Positions 1-11,019 of a stretch of DNA of 64,000 nucleotides are shown here, in pieces (position 1 is the first letter of the stretch; the number at the start of each line of letters is the position of its first letter). Source of the stretch: Pleurodeles waltl (Eukaryota; Chordata; Amphibia; Caudata; Salamandridae); NCBI RefSeq assembly GCF_031143425.1, contig NW_027150034.1, forward strand, positions 80,001 through 144,000, given 5' to 3'. The notes beneath the pieces are model-generated. The model saw only the letters and a program-made list of their open reading frames with translations, searched no databases and had not been told where the DNA came from. The translations under genes were made by a program, and so were the position numbers.

Positions 1-146
1 GGAACGCTGGGTGGAAGGAAATTTGTGGCTCCTCTCAGATTCCAGAACTTTCTGCCACAGAAATGTGAGGAACATGTGTTTTTTTAGCCAAATTTTGAGG
101 TTTGCAAAGGATTCTGGGTAACAGAACATGGTCCGAGCCCCGCAAG

Positions 147-530
147 TCACCCCTCCTTGGATTTCCCCTAGGTCTCTAGTTTTCAGAAATGAACAGGTTT
201 GGTAGGTTTCCCTAGGTGCCGGCTGAGCTAGAGGCCAAAATCTACAGGTAGGCACTTCGCAAAAAACACCTCTGTTTTCTTTAAAAAATTTGGATGTGTC
301 CACGTTGCGCTTTGGGGCATTCCCTGTCGCAGGCGCTAGGCCTACCCACGCAAGTGAGGTATCATTTTTATCGGGAGACTTGGGGGAACGCTGGGTGGAA
401 GGAAATTTGTGGCTCCTCTCAGATTCCAGAACTTTCTGCCACAGAAATCTGAGGAACATGTGTTTTTTTAGCCACATTTTGAGGTTTGCAAAGGATTCTG
501 GGTAACAGAACCTGGTCCGAGCCCCGCAAG
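147..530. repeat. first complete monomer (384-bp form)
   Basis: Reference example of the longer unit. It differs from the 383-bp form by one extra T in the 'ggatttcccc' segment just after the unit start. The partial unit at 1-146 belongs to the preceding monomer. Confidence 0.95.
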
Positions 531-1520
531 TCACCCCTCCTTGGATTTCCCCTAGGTCTCTAGTTTTCAGAAATGCACAGGTTTGGTAGGTTTCCCTAGG
601 TGCCGGCTGAGCTAGAGGCCAAAATCTACAGGTAGGCACTTCGCAAAAAACACCTCTGTTTTCTTTAAAAAATTTGGATGTGTCCACGTTGCGCTTTGGG
701 GCGTTTCCTGTCGCGGGTGCTAGGCCTACCCACACAAGTGAGGTATCATTTTTATCGGGAGACTTGGGGGAACGCTGGGTGGAAGGAAATTTGTGGCTCC
801 TCTCAGATTCCAGAACTTTCTGCCACAGAAATGTGAGGAACATGTGTTTTTTTAGCCACATTTTGAGGTTTGCAAAGGATTCTGAGTAACAGAACCTGGT
901 CCGAGCCCCGCAAGTTACCCCTCCATGGATTCCCCTACGTCTCTAGTTTTCAGAAATGCACAGGTTTGGTAGGTTTCCCTGGGTTCCGGCTGAGCTAGAG
1001 GTCAAAATCTACAGGTAGGCACTTCGCAAAAAACACCTCTGTTTTCTTTCAAAAATGTGGATGTGTCCACGTTGCGCTTTGGGGCGTTTCCTGTCGCGGG
1101 TGCTAAGCCTACCCACACAAGTGAGGTATCATTTTTATCGGGAGACTTGGGGGAACGCTGGGTGGAAGGAAATTTGTGGCTCCTCTCAGATTCCAGAACT
1201 TTCTGCCACAGAAATGTGAGGAACATGTGTTTTTTTAGCCAAATTTTGAGGTTTGCAAAGGATTCTGGGTAACAGAACCTGGTCCGAGCCCCGCAAGTCA
1301 CCCCTCCTTGGATTTCCCCTAGGTCTCTAGTTTTCAGAAATGAACAGGTTTGGTAGGTTTCCCTAGGAGCCGGCTGAGCTAGAGGCCAAAATCTACAGGT
1401 AGGCACTTCGCAAAAAACACCTCTGTTTTCTTTCAAAAATTTGGATGTGTCCATGTTGTGCTTTGGGGCATTTCCTGTCGCGGGCTCTAGGCCTACCCAC
1501 ACAAGTGAGGTATCATTTTT

Positions 1521-1535
1521 TTCGGGAGACTTGGG
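1521..1535 (+). promoter_or_regulatory. near-CENP-B-box motif 1
   Basis: TTCGGGAGACTTGGG matches 8 of the 9 essential positions of the CENP-B box pattern TTCGnnnnAnnCGGG. The mismatch is T for C at position 12. Most monomers read ATCG at the start and match 7 of 9. Confidence 0.25.
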
Positions 1536-2287
1536 GGAACGCTGGGTGGAATGAAATTTGTTCCTCCTCTCAGATTCCCGAACTTTCTGCCACAGAAATG
1601 TGAGGAACATGTGTTTTTTTAGCCACATTTTGAGGTTTGCAAAGGATTCTGAGTAACAGAACCTGGTCCGAGCCCCGCAAGTTACCCCTCCATGGATTCC
1701 CCTACGTCTCTAGTTTTCAGAAATGCACAGGTTTGGTAGGTTTCCCTGGGTTCCGGCTGAGCTAAAGGTCAAAATCTACAGGTAGGCACTTCGCAAAAAA
1801 CACCTCTGTTTTCTTTCAAAAATGTGGATGTGTCCACGTTGCGCTTTGGGGCGTTTCCTGTCGCGGGTGCTAAGCCTACCCACACAAGTGAGGTATCATT
1901 TTTATCGGGAGACTTGGGGGAACGCTGGGTGGAAGGAAATTTGTGGCTCCTCTCAGATTCCAGAACTTTCTGCCACAGAAATGTGAGGAACATGTGTTTT
2001 TTTAGCCAAATTTTGAGGTTTGCAAAGGATTCTGGGTAACAGAACCTGGTCCGAGCCCCGCAAGTCACCCCTCCTTGGATTTCCCCTAGGTCTCTAGTTT
2101 TCAGAAATGCACAGGTTTGGTAGGTTTCCCTAGGAGCCGGCTGAGCTAGAGGCCAAAATCTACAGGTAGGCACTTCGCAAAAAACACCTCTGTTTTCTTT
2201 CAAAAATTTGGATGTGTCCATGTTGTGCTTTGGGGCATTTCCTGTCGCGGGCTCTAGGCCTACCCACACAAGTGAGGTATCATTTTT

Positions 2288-2302
2288 TTCGGGAGACTTG
2301 GG
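2288..2302 (+). promoter_or_regulatory. near-CENP-B-box motif 2
   Basis: Same 15 bases, 767 bp (two monomers) after the first. Confidence 0.25.
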
Positions 2303-2588
2303 GGAACGCTGGGTGGAATGAAATTTGTGGCTCCTCTCAGATTCCAGAACTTTCTGCCACAGAAATGTGAGGAACATGTGTTTTGTTAGCCAAATTTTGA
2401 GGTTTGCAAAGGATTCTGGGTAACAGAACCTGGTCCGAGCACCGCAAGTTACACCTCCTTGGATTCCCCTAGGTCTCTAGTTTTCAGAAATGCACAGGTT
2501 TGGTAGGTTTCCCTAGGTGCCGGCTGAGCTAGAGGCCAAAATCTACAGGTAGGCACTTCGCAAAAAACACCTCTGTTTTCTTTAAAAA

Positions 2589-5229
2589 ATGTGGATGTGT
2601 CCACGTTGCGCTTTGGGGCGTTTCCTGTCGCGCGCGCTAGGCCTACCCACACAAGTGAGGTATCATTTTTATCGGGAGACTTGGGGGAACGCTGAGTGGA
2701 AGGAAATTTGTGGCTCCTCTCAGATTCCAGAACTTTCTGCCACAGAAATGTGAGGAACATGTGTTTTTTTAGCCAAATTTTGAGGTTTGCAAAGGATTCT
2801 GGGTAACAGAACCTGGTCCGAGCCCTGCAAGTCACCCCTCCTTGGATTCCCCTAGGTCTCTAGTTTTCAGAAATGCACAGTTTTGGTAGGTTTCCCTAGG
2901 TGCCGGCTGAGCTAGAGGCAAAAATCTACAGGTAGGCACTTCGCAAAAAACACCTCTGTTTTCTTTAAAAAGTTTGGATGTGTCCACGTTTCGCTTTGGG
3001 GCGTTTCCTGTCGCGGGCGCTAGGCCTACCCACACAAGTGAGGTATCATTTTTATCGGGAGACTTGGGGGAACGCTGGGTGGAAGGAAATTTGTGGCTCC
3101 TCTCAGATTCCAGAACTTTCTGCCACAGAAATGTGAGGAACATGTGTTTTTTTAGCCAAATTTTGAGGTTTGCAAAGGATTCTGGGTAACAGAACCTGGT
3201 CCGAGCCCTGCAAGTCACCCCTCCTTGGATTTCCCCTAGGTCTCTAGTTTTCAGAAATGCACAGGTTTGGTAGGTTTCCCTAGGTGCCGGCTGAGCTAAA
3301 GGCCAAAATCTACAGGTAGGCACTTCGCAAAAAACACCTCTGTTTTCTTTCAAAAATTTGGATGTGTCCACCTTGCGCTTTGGGGCGTTTCCTGTCGCGG
3401 GCTCTAGGCCTACCCACACAAGTGAGGTATCATTTTTATCGGGAGACTTGGGGGAACGCTGGGTGGAATGAAATTTGTGGCTCCTCTCAGATTCCAGAAC
3501 TTTCTGCCACAGAAATGTGAGGAACATGTGTTTTTTTAGCCAAATTTTGAGGTTTGCAAAGGATTCTGGGTAACAGAACCTGGTCCGAGCCCCGCAAGTC
3601 ACCCCTCCTTGGATTCCCCTAGGTCTCTAGTTTTCAGAAATGCACAGGTTTGGTAGGTTTCCCTAGGTGCTGGCTGAGCTAGAGGCCAAAATCTACAGGT
3701 AGCCACTTCGCAAAAAACACCTCTGTTTTCTTTCAAAAATTTGGATGTGTCCACGTTGCGCTTTGGGGCGTTTCCTGTCGCGGGCGCTAGGCCTACCCAC
3801 ACAAGTGAGGTATCATTTTTATCGGGAGACTTGGGGGAACGCTGGGTGGAAGGAAATTTGTGGCTCCTCTCAGATTCCAGAACTTTCTGCCACAGAAATG
3901 TGAGGAACATGTGTTTTTTTAGCCAAATTTTGAGGTTTGCAAAGGATTCTGGGTAAAGAAACCTGGTTCGATCCCCGCAAGTCACACCTCCTTGGATTCC
4001 CCTAGGTCTCTAGTTTTCAGAAATGCACAGGTTTGGTAGGTTTCCTTAGTTGCCGGCTGAGCTAGAGGCCAAAATCTACAGGTAGGCACTTCGCAAAAAA
4101 CACCTCTGTTTTCTTTCAAAAATTTGGATGTGTCCACGTTGCGCTTTGGGGCGTTTCCTGTCGCGGGCGCTAGGCCTACCCACACAAGTGAGGTATCATT
4201 TTTATCGGGAGACTTGGGGGAACGCTGGGTGGAAGGAAATTTGTGGCTCCTCTCAGATTCCAGAACTTTCTGCCACAGAAATGTGAGGAACATGTGTTTT
4301 TTTAGCCAAATTTTGAGGTTTGCAAAGGATTCTGGGTAACAGAACCTGGTCCGAGCCCCGCAAGTCACCCCTCCTTGCATTCCCCTAGGTCTCTAGTTTT
4401 CAGAAATGCACAGGTTTGGTAGGTTTCCATAGTTGTCGGCTGAGCTAGAGGCCAAAATCTACAGGTAGGCACTTCGCAAAAAACACCTCTGTTTTCTTTT
4501 AAAAATTTGGATGTGTCCACATTGCGCTTTGGGGCGTTTCCTGTCGCGGGCGCTAGGCCTACCCACACAAGTGAGGTATCATTTTTATCGGGAGACTTGG
4601 GGGAACGCTGGGTGGAAGGAAATTTGTGGCTCCTCTCAGATTCCAGAACTTTTGGCACAGAAATGTGAGGAACATGTGTTTTTTTAGCCAAATTTTGAGG
4701 TTTGCAAAGGATTCTGGGTAACAGAACCTGGTCCGAGCCCCGCAAGTCACCCCTCCTTGGATTCCCCTAGGTCTCTAGTTTTCAGAAATGCACAGGTTTG
4801 GTTGGTTTCCCTAGGTGCCGGCTGAGCTAGAGGCCAAAATCTACAGGTAGGCACTTCGCAAAAAACACCTCTGTTTTCTTTAAAAAATGTGGATGTGTCC
4901 ACGTTGCGCTTTGGGGCGTTTCCTGTCGCGGGCGCTAGGCCTACCCACACAAGTGAGGTATCATTTTTATCGGGAGACTTGGGGGAACGCTGAGTGGAAG
5001 GAAATTTGTGGCTCCTCTCAGATTCCAGAACTTTCTGCCACAGAAATGTGAGGAACATGTGTTTTTTAAGCCAAATTTTGAGGTTTGCAAAGGATTCTGG
5101 GTAACAGAACCTGGTCCGAGCCCTGCAAGTCACCCCTCCTTGGATTCCCCTAGGTCTCTAGTTTTCAGAAATGCACAGGTTTAGTAGGTTTCCCTAGGTG
5201 CCGGCTGAGCTAGAGGCCAAAATCTACAG
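2589..5229. repeat. K block, version 0
   Basis: Monomers starting at 2832, 3215, 3599, 3982, 4365 and 4747 have recognisable partners in the K blocks at 35.8-39.2, 52.6-56.1 and 59.5-62.6 kb, but not all in the same order. Markers are 'cgtttcgc' with 'gaggcaaaaatc' (2832), 'ccaccttgcgc' (3215), the clustered variant near 3965 (3599), and 'aacttttggcac' near 4648 (4365, a 382-bp unit). Offsets of 32571 and 34485 bp to later partners show that monomers were gained or rearranged between versions. Confidence 0.85.
3965..3975 (+). promoter_or_regulatory. B-box-like variant 1
   Basis: GGTTCGATCCC fits the Pol III B-box pattern GWTCRANNC in full. Most monomers here read GGTCCGAGCCC, with one mismatch. 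A weak A-box-like 'tagccaa' lies about 45 bp upstream at 3920. No transcript is shown. Confidence 0.3.
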
Positions 5230-7145
5230 GTAGGCACTTCGCAAAAAACACCTCTGTTTTCTTTCAAAAATGTGTATGTGTCCACGTTGCGCTTTGGGGC
5301 GTTACCTGTCGCGGGCGCTAGGCCTACCCACACAAGTGAGGTATCATTTTTATCGGGAGACTTGGGGGAACGCTGGGTGGAAGGAAATTTGTGGCTCCTC
5401 TCAGATTCCAGAACTTTCTGCCACAGAAATGTGAGGAACATGTGTTTTTTTAGCCAAATTTTGAGGTTTGCAAAGGATTCTGGGTAACAGAACCTGGTCT
5501 GAGCCCCGCAAGTCACCCCTCCTTGGATTCCCCTAGGTCTCTAGTTTTCAGAAATGCACATTTTTGGTAGGTTTTCCTAGGTGCCGGCTGAGCTAGAGGC
5601 CAAACTCTACAGGTAGGCACTTCGCAAAAAACACCTCTGTTTTCTTTAAAAAATTTGGATGTGTCCACGTTGCTTTTTGGGGCGTTTCCTGTCGCGGGCG
5701 CTAGGCCTACCCACACAAGTGAGGTATAATTTTTATCGGGAGACTTGGGGAACTCTGGGTGGAATGAAATTTGTGGCTCCTCTCAGATTCCAGAACTTTC
5801 TGCCTCAGAAATGTGAGGAACATGTGTTTTTTTAGCCAAATTTTGAGGTTTGCAAAGGATTCTGGGTAACAGAACCTGGTCCGAGCCCCGCAAGTTACCC
5901 CTCCATGGATTCCCCTAGGTCTCTAGTTTTCAGAAATGCACAGGTTTGGTAGGTTTCCCTGGGTGCCGGCTGAGCTAGAGGCCAAAATCTACAGGTAGGC
6001 ACTTCGCAAAAAACACCTCTGTTTTCTTTCAAAAATGTGGATGTGTCCACGTTGCGCTTTGGGGCGTTTCCTGTCGCGGGTGCTAAGCCTACCCACACAA
6101 GTGAGGTATCATTTTTATCGGGAGACTTGTGAGAACGCTGGGTGGAATGAAATTTGTGGCTCCTCTCAAATTCTAGAACTTTCTGCCTCAGAAATGTGAG
6201 GAACATGTGTTTTTTTAGCCACATTTTGAGGTTTGCAAAGGATTCTGGGTAACAGAACCTGGTCCGAGCCCCGCAAGTCACCCCTCCTTTGATTTCCCCT
6301 GTGTCTCTAGTTTTCAGAAATGCACAGGTTTGGTAGGTTTCCCTAGGTGCCGGCTGAGCTAGAGGCCAAAATCTACAGGTAGGCACTTCGCAAAAAACAC
6401 CTCTGTTTTCTTTCAAAAATTTGGACGTGTCCACGTTGCGCTTTGGGGCGTGTCCTGTCGCGGGCGCTAGGCCTACCCACACAAGTGAGGTATCATTTTT
6501 ATCGGGAGACTTGGGGGAACGCTGGGTGGAAGGAAATTTGTGGCTCCTCTCAGATTCCAGAACTTTCTGCCACAGAAATGTGAGGAACATGTGTTTTTTT
6601 AGCCAAATTTTGAGGTTTGCAAAGGATTCTGGGTAACAGAACATGGTCCGAGCCCCGCAAGTCACCCCTCCTTGGATTTCCCCTAGGTCTCTAGTTTTCA
6701 GAAATGAACAGGTTTGGTAGGTTTCCCTAGGTGCCGGCTGAGCTAGAGGCCAAAATCTACAGGTAGGCACTTCGCAAAAAACACCTCTGTTTTCTTTAAA
6801 AAATTTGGATGTGTCCACGTTGCGCTTTGGGGCATTCCCTGTCGCAGGCGCTAGGCCTACCCACACAAGTGAGGTATCATTTTTATCGGGAGACTTGGGG
6901 GAACGCTGGGTGGAATGAAATTTGTGGCTCCTCTCAGATTCCAGAACTTTCTGCCACAGAAATGTGAGGAACATGTGTTTTTTTAGCCAAATTTTGAGGT
7001 TTGCAAAGGATTCTGGGTAACAGAACCTGGTCCGAGCCCCGCAAGTCACCCCTCCTTGGATTCCCCTAGGTCTCTAGTTTTCAGAAATGCACAGGTTTGG
7101 TAGGTTTCCCTAGGTGCTGGCTGAGCTAGAGGCCAAAATCTACAG
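5230..7145. repeat. five-monomer unit, first copy
   Basis: A 1916-bp (five-monomer) period. It begins within the monomer starting at 5130, with the 'gtgtatgtgtcc' and 'gcgttacctg' markers, and matches 7146 onward closely to about 6858. The 382-bp unit at 5513, which lacks one G in 'cttggggaactctg', is present in both copies. The tail from 6859 to 7145 differs and resembles the 3599-type unit. Confidence 0.87.
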
Positions 7146-8774
7146 GTAGCCACTTCGCAAAAAACACCTCTGTTTTCTTTCAAAAATGTGTATGTGTCCA
7201 CGTTGCGCTTTGGGGCGTTACCTGTCGCGGGCGCTAGGCCTACCCACACAAGTGAGGTATCATTTTTATCGGGAGACTTGGGGGAACGCTGGGTGGAAGG
7301 AAATTTGTGGCTCCTCTCAGATTCCAGAACTTTCTGCCACAGAAATGTGAGGAACATGTGTTTTTTTAGCCAAATTTTGAGGTTTGCAAAGGATTCTGGG
7401 TAACAGAACCTGGTCTGAGCCCCGCAAGTCACCCCTCCTTGGATTCCCCTAGGTCTCTAGTTTTCACAAATGCACATTTTTGGTAGGTTTTCCTAGGTGC
7501 CGGCTGAGCTAGAGGCCAAACTCTACAGGTAGGCACTTCGCAAAAAACACCTCTGTTTTCTTTAAAAAATTTGGATGTGTCCACGTTGCTTTTTGGGGCG
7601 TTTCCTGTCGCGGGCGCTAGGCCTACCCACACAAGTGAGGTATAATTTTTATCGGGAGACTTGGGGAACTCTGGGTGGAATGAAATTTGTGGCTCCTCTC
7701 AGATTCCAGAACTTTCTGCCTCAGAAATGTGAGGAACATGTGTTTTTTTAGCCAAATTTTGAGGTTTGCAAAGGATTCTGGGTAACAGAACCTGGTCCGA
7801 GCCCCGCAAGTTACCCCTCCATGGATTCCCCTAGGTCTCTAGTTTTCAGAAATGCACAGGTTTGGTAGGTTTCCCTGGGTGCCGGCTGAGCTAGAGGCCA
7901 AAATCTACAGGTAGGCACTTCGCAAAAAACACCTCTGTTTTCTTTCAAAAATGTGGATGTGTCCACGTTGCGCTTTGGGGCGTTTCCTGTCGCGGGTGCT
8001 AAGCCTACCCACACAAGTGAGGTATCATTTTTATCGGGAGACTTGGGAGAACGCTGGGTGGAATGAAATTTGTGGCTCCTCTCAAATTCTAGAACTTTCT
8101 GCCTCAGAAATGTGAGGAACATGTGTTTTTTTAGCCACATTTTGAGGTTTGCAAAGGATTCTGGGTAACAGAACCTGGTCCGAGCCCCGCAAGTCACCCC
8201 TCCTTTGATTTCCCCTGTGTCTCTAGTTTTCAGAAATGCACAGGTTTGGTAGGTTTCCCTAGGTGCCGGCTGAGCTAGAGGCCAAAATCTACAGGTAGGC
8301 ACTTCGCAAAAAACACCTCTGTTTTCTTTCAAAAATTTGGACGTGTCCACGTTGCGCTTTGGGGCGTGTCCTGTCGCGGGCGCTAGGCCTACCCACACAA
8401 GTGAGGTATCATTTTTATCGGGAGACTTGGGGGAACGCTGGGTGGAAGGAAATTTGTGGCTCCTCTCAGATTCCAGAACTTTCTGCCACAGAAATGTGAG
8501 GAACATGTGTTTTTTTAGCCAAATTTTGAGGTTTGCAAAGGATTCTGGGTAACAGAACATGGTCCGAGCCCCGCAAGTCACCCCTCCTTGGATTTCCCCT
8601 AGGTCTCTAGTTTTCAGAAATGAACAGGTTTGGTAGGTTTCCCTAGGTGCCGGCTGAGCTAGAGGCCAAAATCTACAGGTAGGCACTTCGCAAAAAACAC
8701 CTCTGTTTTCTTTAAAAAATTTGGATGTGTCCACGTTGCGCTTTGGGGCATTCCCTGTCGCAGGCGCTAGGCCT
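7146..8774. repeat. five-monomer unit, second copy
   Basis: Tandem copy of 5230-6858 at an offset of 1916 bp. It includes the 382-bp unit at 7429, the 'tgtcctgtcgcggg' marker near 8368, and the 'ctcaaattctagaac' marker near 8082. It runs into the J-family copy beginning at 8432, so the two duplications overlap in 8432-8774. Confidence 0.87.
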
Positions 8775-9951
8775 ACCCACGCAAGTGAGGTATCATTTTT
8801 ATCGGGAGACTTGGGGGAACGCTGGGTGGAAGGAAATTTGTGGCTCCTCTCAGATTCCAGAACTTTCTGCCACAGAAATCTGAGGAACATGTGTTTTTTT
8901 AGCCACATTTTGAGGTTTGCAAAGGATTCTGGGTAACAGAACCTGGTCCGAGCCCCGCAAGTCACCCCTCCTTGGATTTCCCCTAGGTCTCTAGTTTTCA
9001 GAAATGCACAGGTTTGGTAGGTTTCCCTAGGTGCCGGCTGAGCTAGAGGCCAAAATCTACAGGTAGGCACTTCGCAAAAAACACCTCTGTTTTCTTTAAA
9101 AAATTTGGATGTGTCCACGTTGCGCTTTGGGGCGTTTCCTGTCGCGGGTGCTAGGCCTACCCACACAAGTGAGGTATCATTTTTATCGGGAGACTTGGGG
9201 GAACGCTGGGTGGAAGGAAATTTGTGGCTCCTCTCAGATTCCAGAACTTTCTGCCACAGAAATGTGAGGAACATGTGTTTTTTTAGCCACATTTTGAGGT
9301 TTGCAAAGGATTCTGAGTAACAGAACCTGGTCCGAGCCCCGCAAGTTACCCCTCCATGGATTCCCCTACGTCTCTAGTTTTCAGAAATGCACAGGTTTGG
9401 TAGGTTTCCCTGGGTTCCGGCTGAGCTAGAGGTCAAAATCTACAGGTAGGCACTTCGCAAAAAACACCTCTGTTTTCTTTCAAAAATGTGGATGTGTCCA
9501 CGTTGCGCTTTGGGGCGTTTCCTGTCGCGGGTGCTAAGCCTACCCACACAAGTGAGGTATCATTTTTATCGGGAGACTTGGGGGAACGCTGGGTGGAAGG
9601 AAATTTGTGGCTCCTCTCAGATTCCAGAACTTTCTGCCACAGAAATGTGAGGAACATGTGTTTTTTTAGCCAAATTTTGAGGTTTGCAAAGGATTCTGGG
9701 TAACAGAACCTGGTCCGAGCCCCGCAAGTCACCCCTCCTTGGATTTCCCCTAGGTCTCTAGTTTTCAGAAATGAACAGGTTTGGTAGGTTTCCCTAGGAG
9801 CCGGCTGAGCTAGAGGCCAAAATCTACAGGTAGGCACTTCGCAAAAAACACCTCTGTTTTCTTTCAAAAATTTGGATGTGTCCATGTTGTGCTTTGGGGC
9901 ATTTCCTGTCGCGGGCTCTAGGCCTACCCACACAAGTGAGGTATCATTTTT

Positions 9952-9966
9952 TTCGGGAGACTTGGG
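9952..9966 (+). promoter_or_regulatory. near-CENP-B-box motif 3
   Basis: Copy of the 1521 site in J-family copy 2. Confidence 0.25.
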
Positions 9967-10718
9967 GGAACGCTGGGTGGAATGAAATTTGTTCCTCCTC
10001 TCAGATTCCCGAACTTTCTGCCACAGAAATGTGAGGAACATGTGTTTTTTTAGCCACATTTTGAGGTTTGCAAAGGATTCTGAGTAACAGAACCTGGTCC
10101 GAGCCCCGCAAGTTACCCCTCCATGGATTCCCCTACGTCTCTAGTTTTCAGAAATGCACAGGTTTGGTAGGTTTCCCTGGGTTCCGGCTGAGCTAAAGGT
10201 CAAAATCTACAGGTAGGCACTTCGCAAAAAACACCTCTGTTTTCTTTCAAAAATGTGGATGTGTCCACGTTGCGCTTTGGGGCGTTTCCTGTCGCGGGTG
10301 CTAAGCCTACCCACACAAGTGAGGTATCATTTTTATCGGGAGACTTGGGGGAACGCTGGGTGGAAGGAAATTTGTGGCTCCTCTCAGATTCCAGAACTTT
10401 CTGCCACAGAAATGTGAGGAACATGTGTTTTTTTAGCCAAATTTTGAGGTTTGCAAAGGATTCTGGGTAACAGAACCTGGTCCGAGCCCCGCAAGTCACC
10501 CCTCCTTGGATTTCCCCTAGGTCTCTAGTTTTCAGAAATGAACAGGTTTGGTAGGTTTCCCTAGGAGCCGGCTGAGCTAGAGGCCAAAATCTACAGGTAG
10601 GCACTTCGCAAAAAACACCTCTGTTTTCTTTCAAAAATTTGGATGTGTCCATGTTGTGCTTTGGGGCATTTCCTGTCGCGGGCTCTAGGCCTACCCACAC
10701 AAGTGAGGTATCATTTTT

Positions 10719-10733
10719 TTCGGGAGACTTGGG
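10719..10733 (+). promoter_or_regulatory. near-CENP-B-box motif 4
   Basis: Copy of the 2288 site in J-family copy 2. Confidence 0.25.
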
Positions 10734-11019
10734 GGAACGCTGGGTGGAATGAAATTTGTGGCTCCTCTCAGATTCCAGAACTTTCTGCCACAGAAATGTG
10801 AGGAACATGTGTTTTGTTAGCCAAATTTTGAGGTTTGCAAAGGATTCTGGGTAACAGAACCTGGTCCGAGCACCGCAAGTTACACCTCCTTGGATTCCCC
10901 TAGGTCTCTAGTTTTCAGAAATGCACAGGTTTGGTAGGTTTCCCTAGGTGCCGGCTGAGCTAGAGGCCAAAATCTACAGGTAGGCACTTCGCAAAAAACA
11001 CCTCTGTTTTCTTTAAAAA

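Larger units (their letters stand above)
1..2588. repeat. J-family block, copy 1
   Basis: Nearly identical to 8432-11019 at an offset of 8431 bp, which is 22 monomers. Shared rare markers include 'ttcctcctctcagattcccg' near 1560/9991, the 'ctacgtctc' form near 930/9361, and 'ttttgttagcc' near 2382. A few single-base differences exist, for example 'gcacagg' at 2109 against 'gaacagg' in the copy. Similarity stops near 2588, inside the monomer that starts at 2449. The block begins before the window. Confidence 0.9.
8432..11019. repeat. J-family block, copy 2
   Basis: Copy of 1-2588, 22 monomers downstream. Identity is lost near 11020, where this copy continues with 'ggacgtgtcc' while copy 1 continues with 'ggatgtgtcc' and a unique 'gtcgcgcgcgc'. 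The three consecutive 384-bp units at 8194, 8578 and 8962 lie at its left side. Confidence 0.9.

Noticed and set aside
1..383. Hammerhead ribozyme, as in some amphibian satellites
   Set aside because: I looked for the CTGATGA and GAAAC core motifs in suitable arrangement. Only 'ctgagcta'-like and 'ggatgagct' variants occur, without the core.
290..505. A recurring plus-strand 71-codon open frame in most monomers
   Set aside because: It lies antisense to the minus-strand frame, has no recognisable domain, and its recurrence is explained by the repeat itself. Some monomers lack it without consequence.
551..600. Hairpin from the paired CCTAGG sites
   Set aside because: Each site is itself palindromic and the flanks do not extend the stem beyond six base pairs.
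1010..1045. CENP-B box at 'cttcgcaaaaaacacc'
   Set aside because: It has TTCG, the central A and one C, but lacks the GGG: 6 of 9 essential positions. This is within chance.
3941..3982. A complete tRNA gene at the 'ggttcgatcccc' variant
   Set aside because: Only the T-arm-like segment fits. There is no acceptor stem, D-arm or anticodon arm around it.
5895..7049. A minus-strand open frame of 384 codons, and similar ones across the window, as protein-coding genes
   Set aside because: They repeat with the satellite period, start mostly at GTG, show no domain I recognise, and end or extend according to a one-base indel. Substitutions follow CpG decay rather than codon position.
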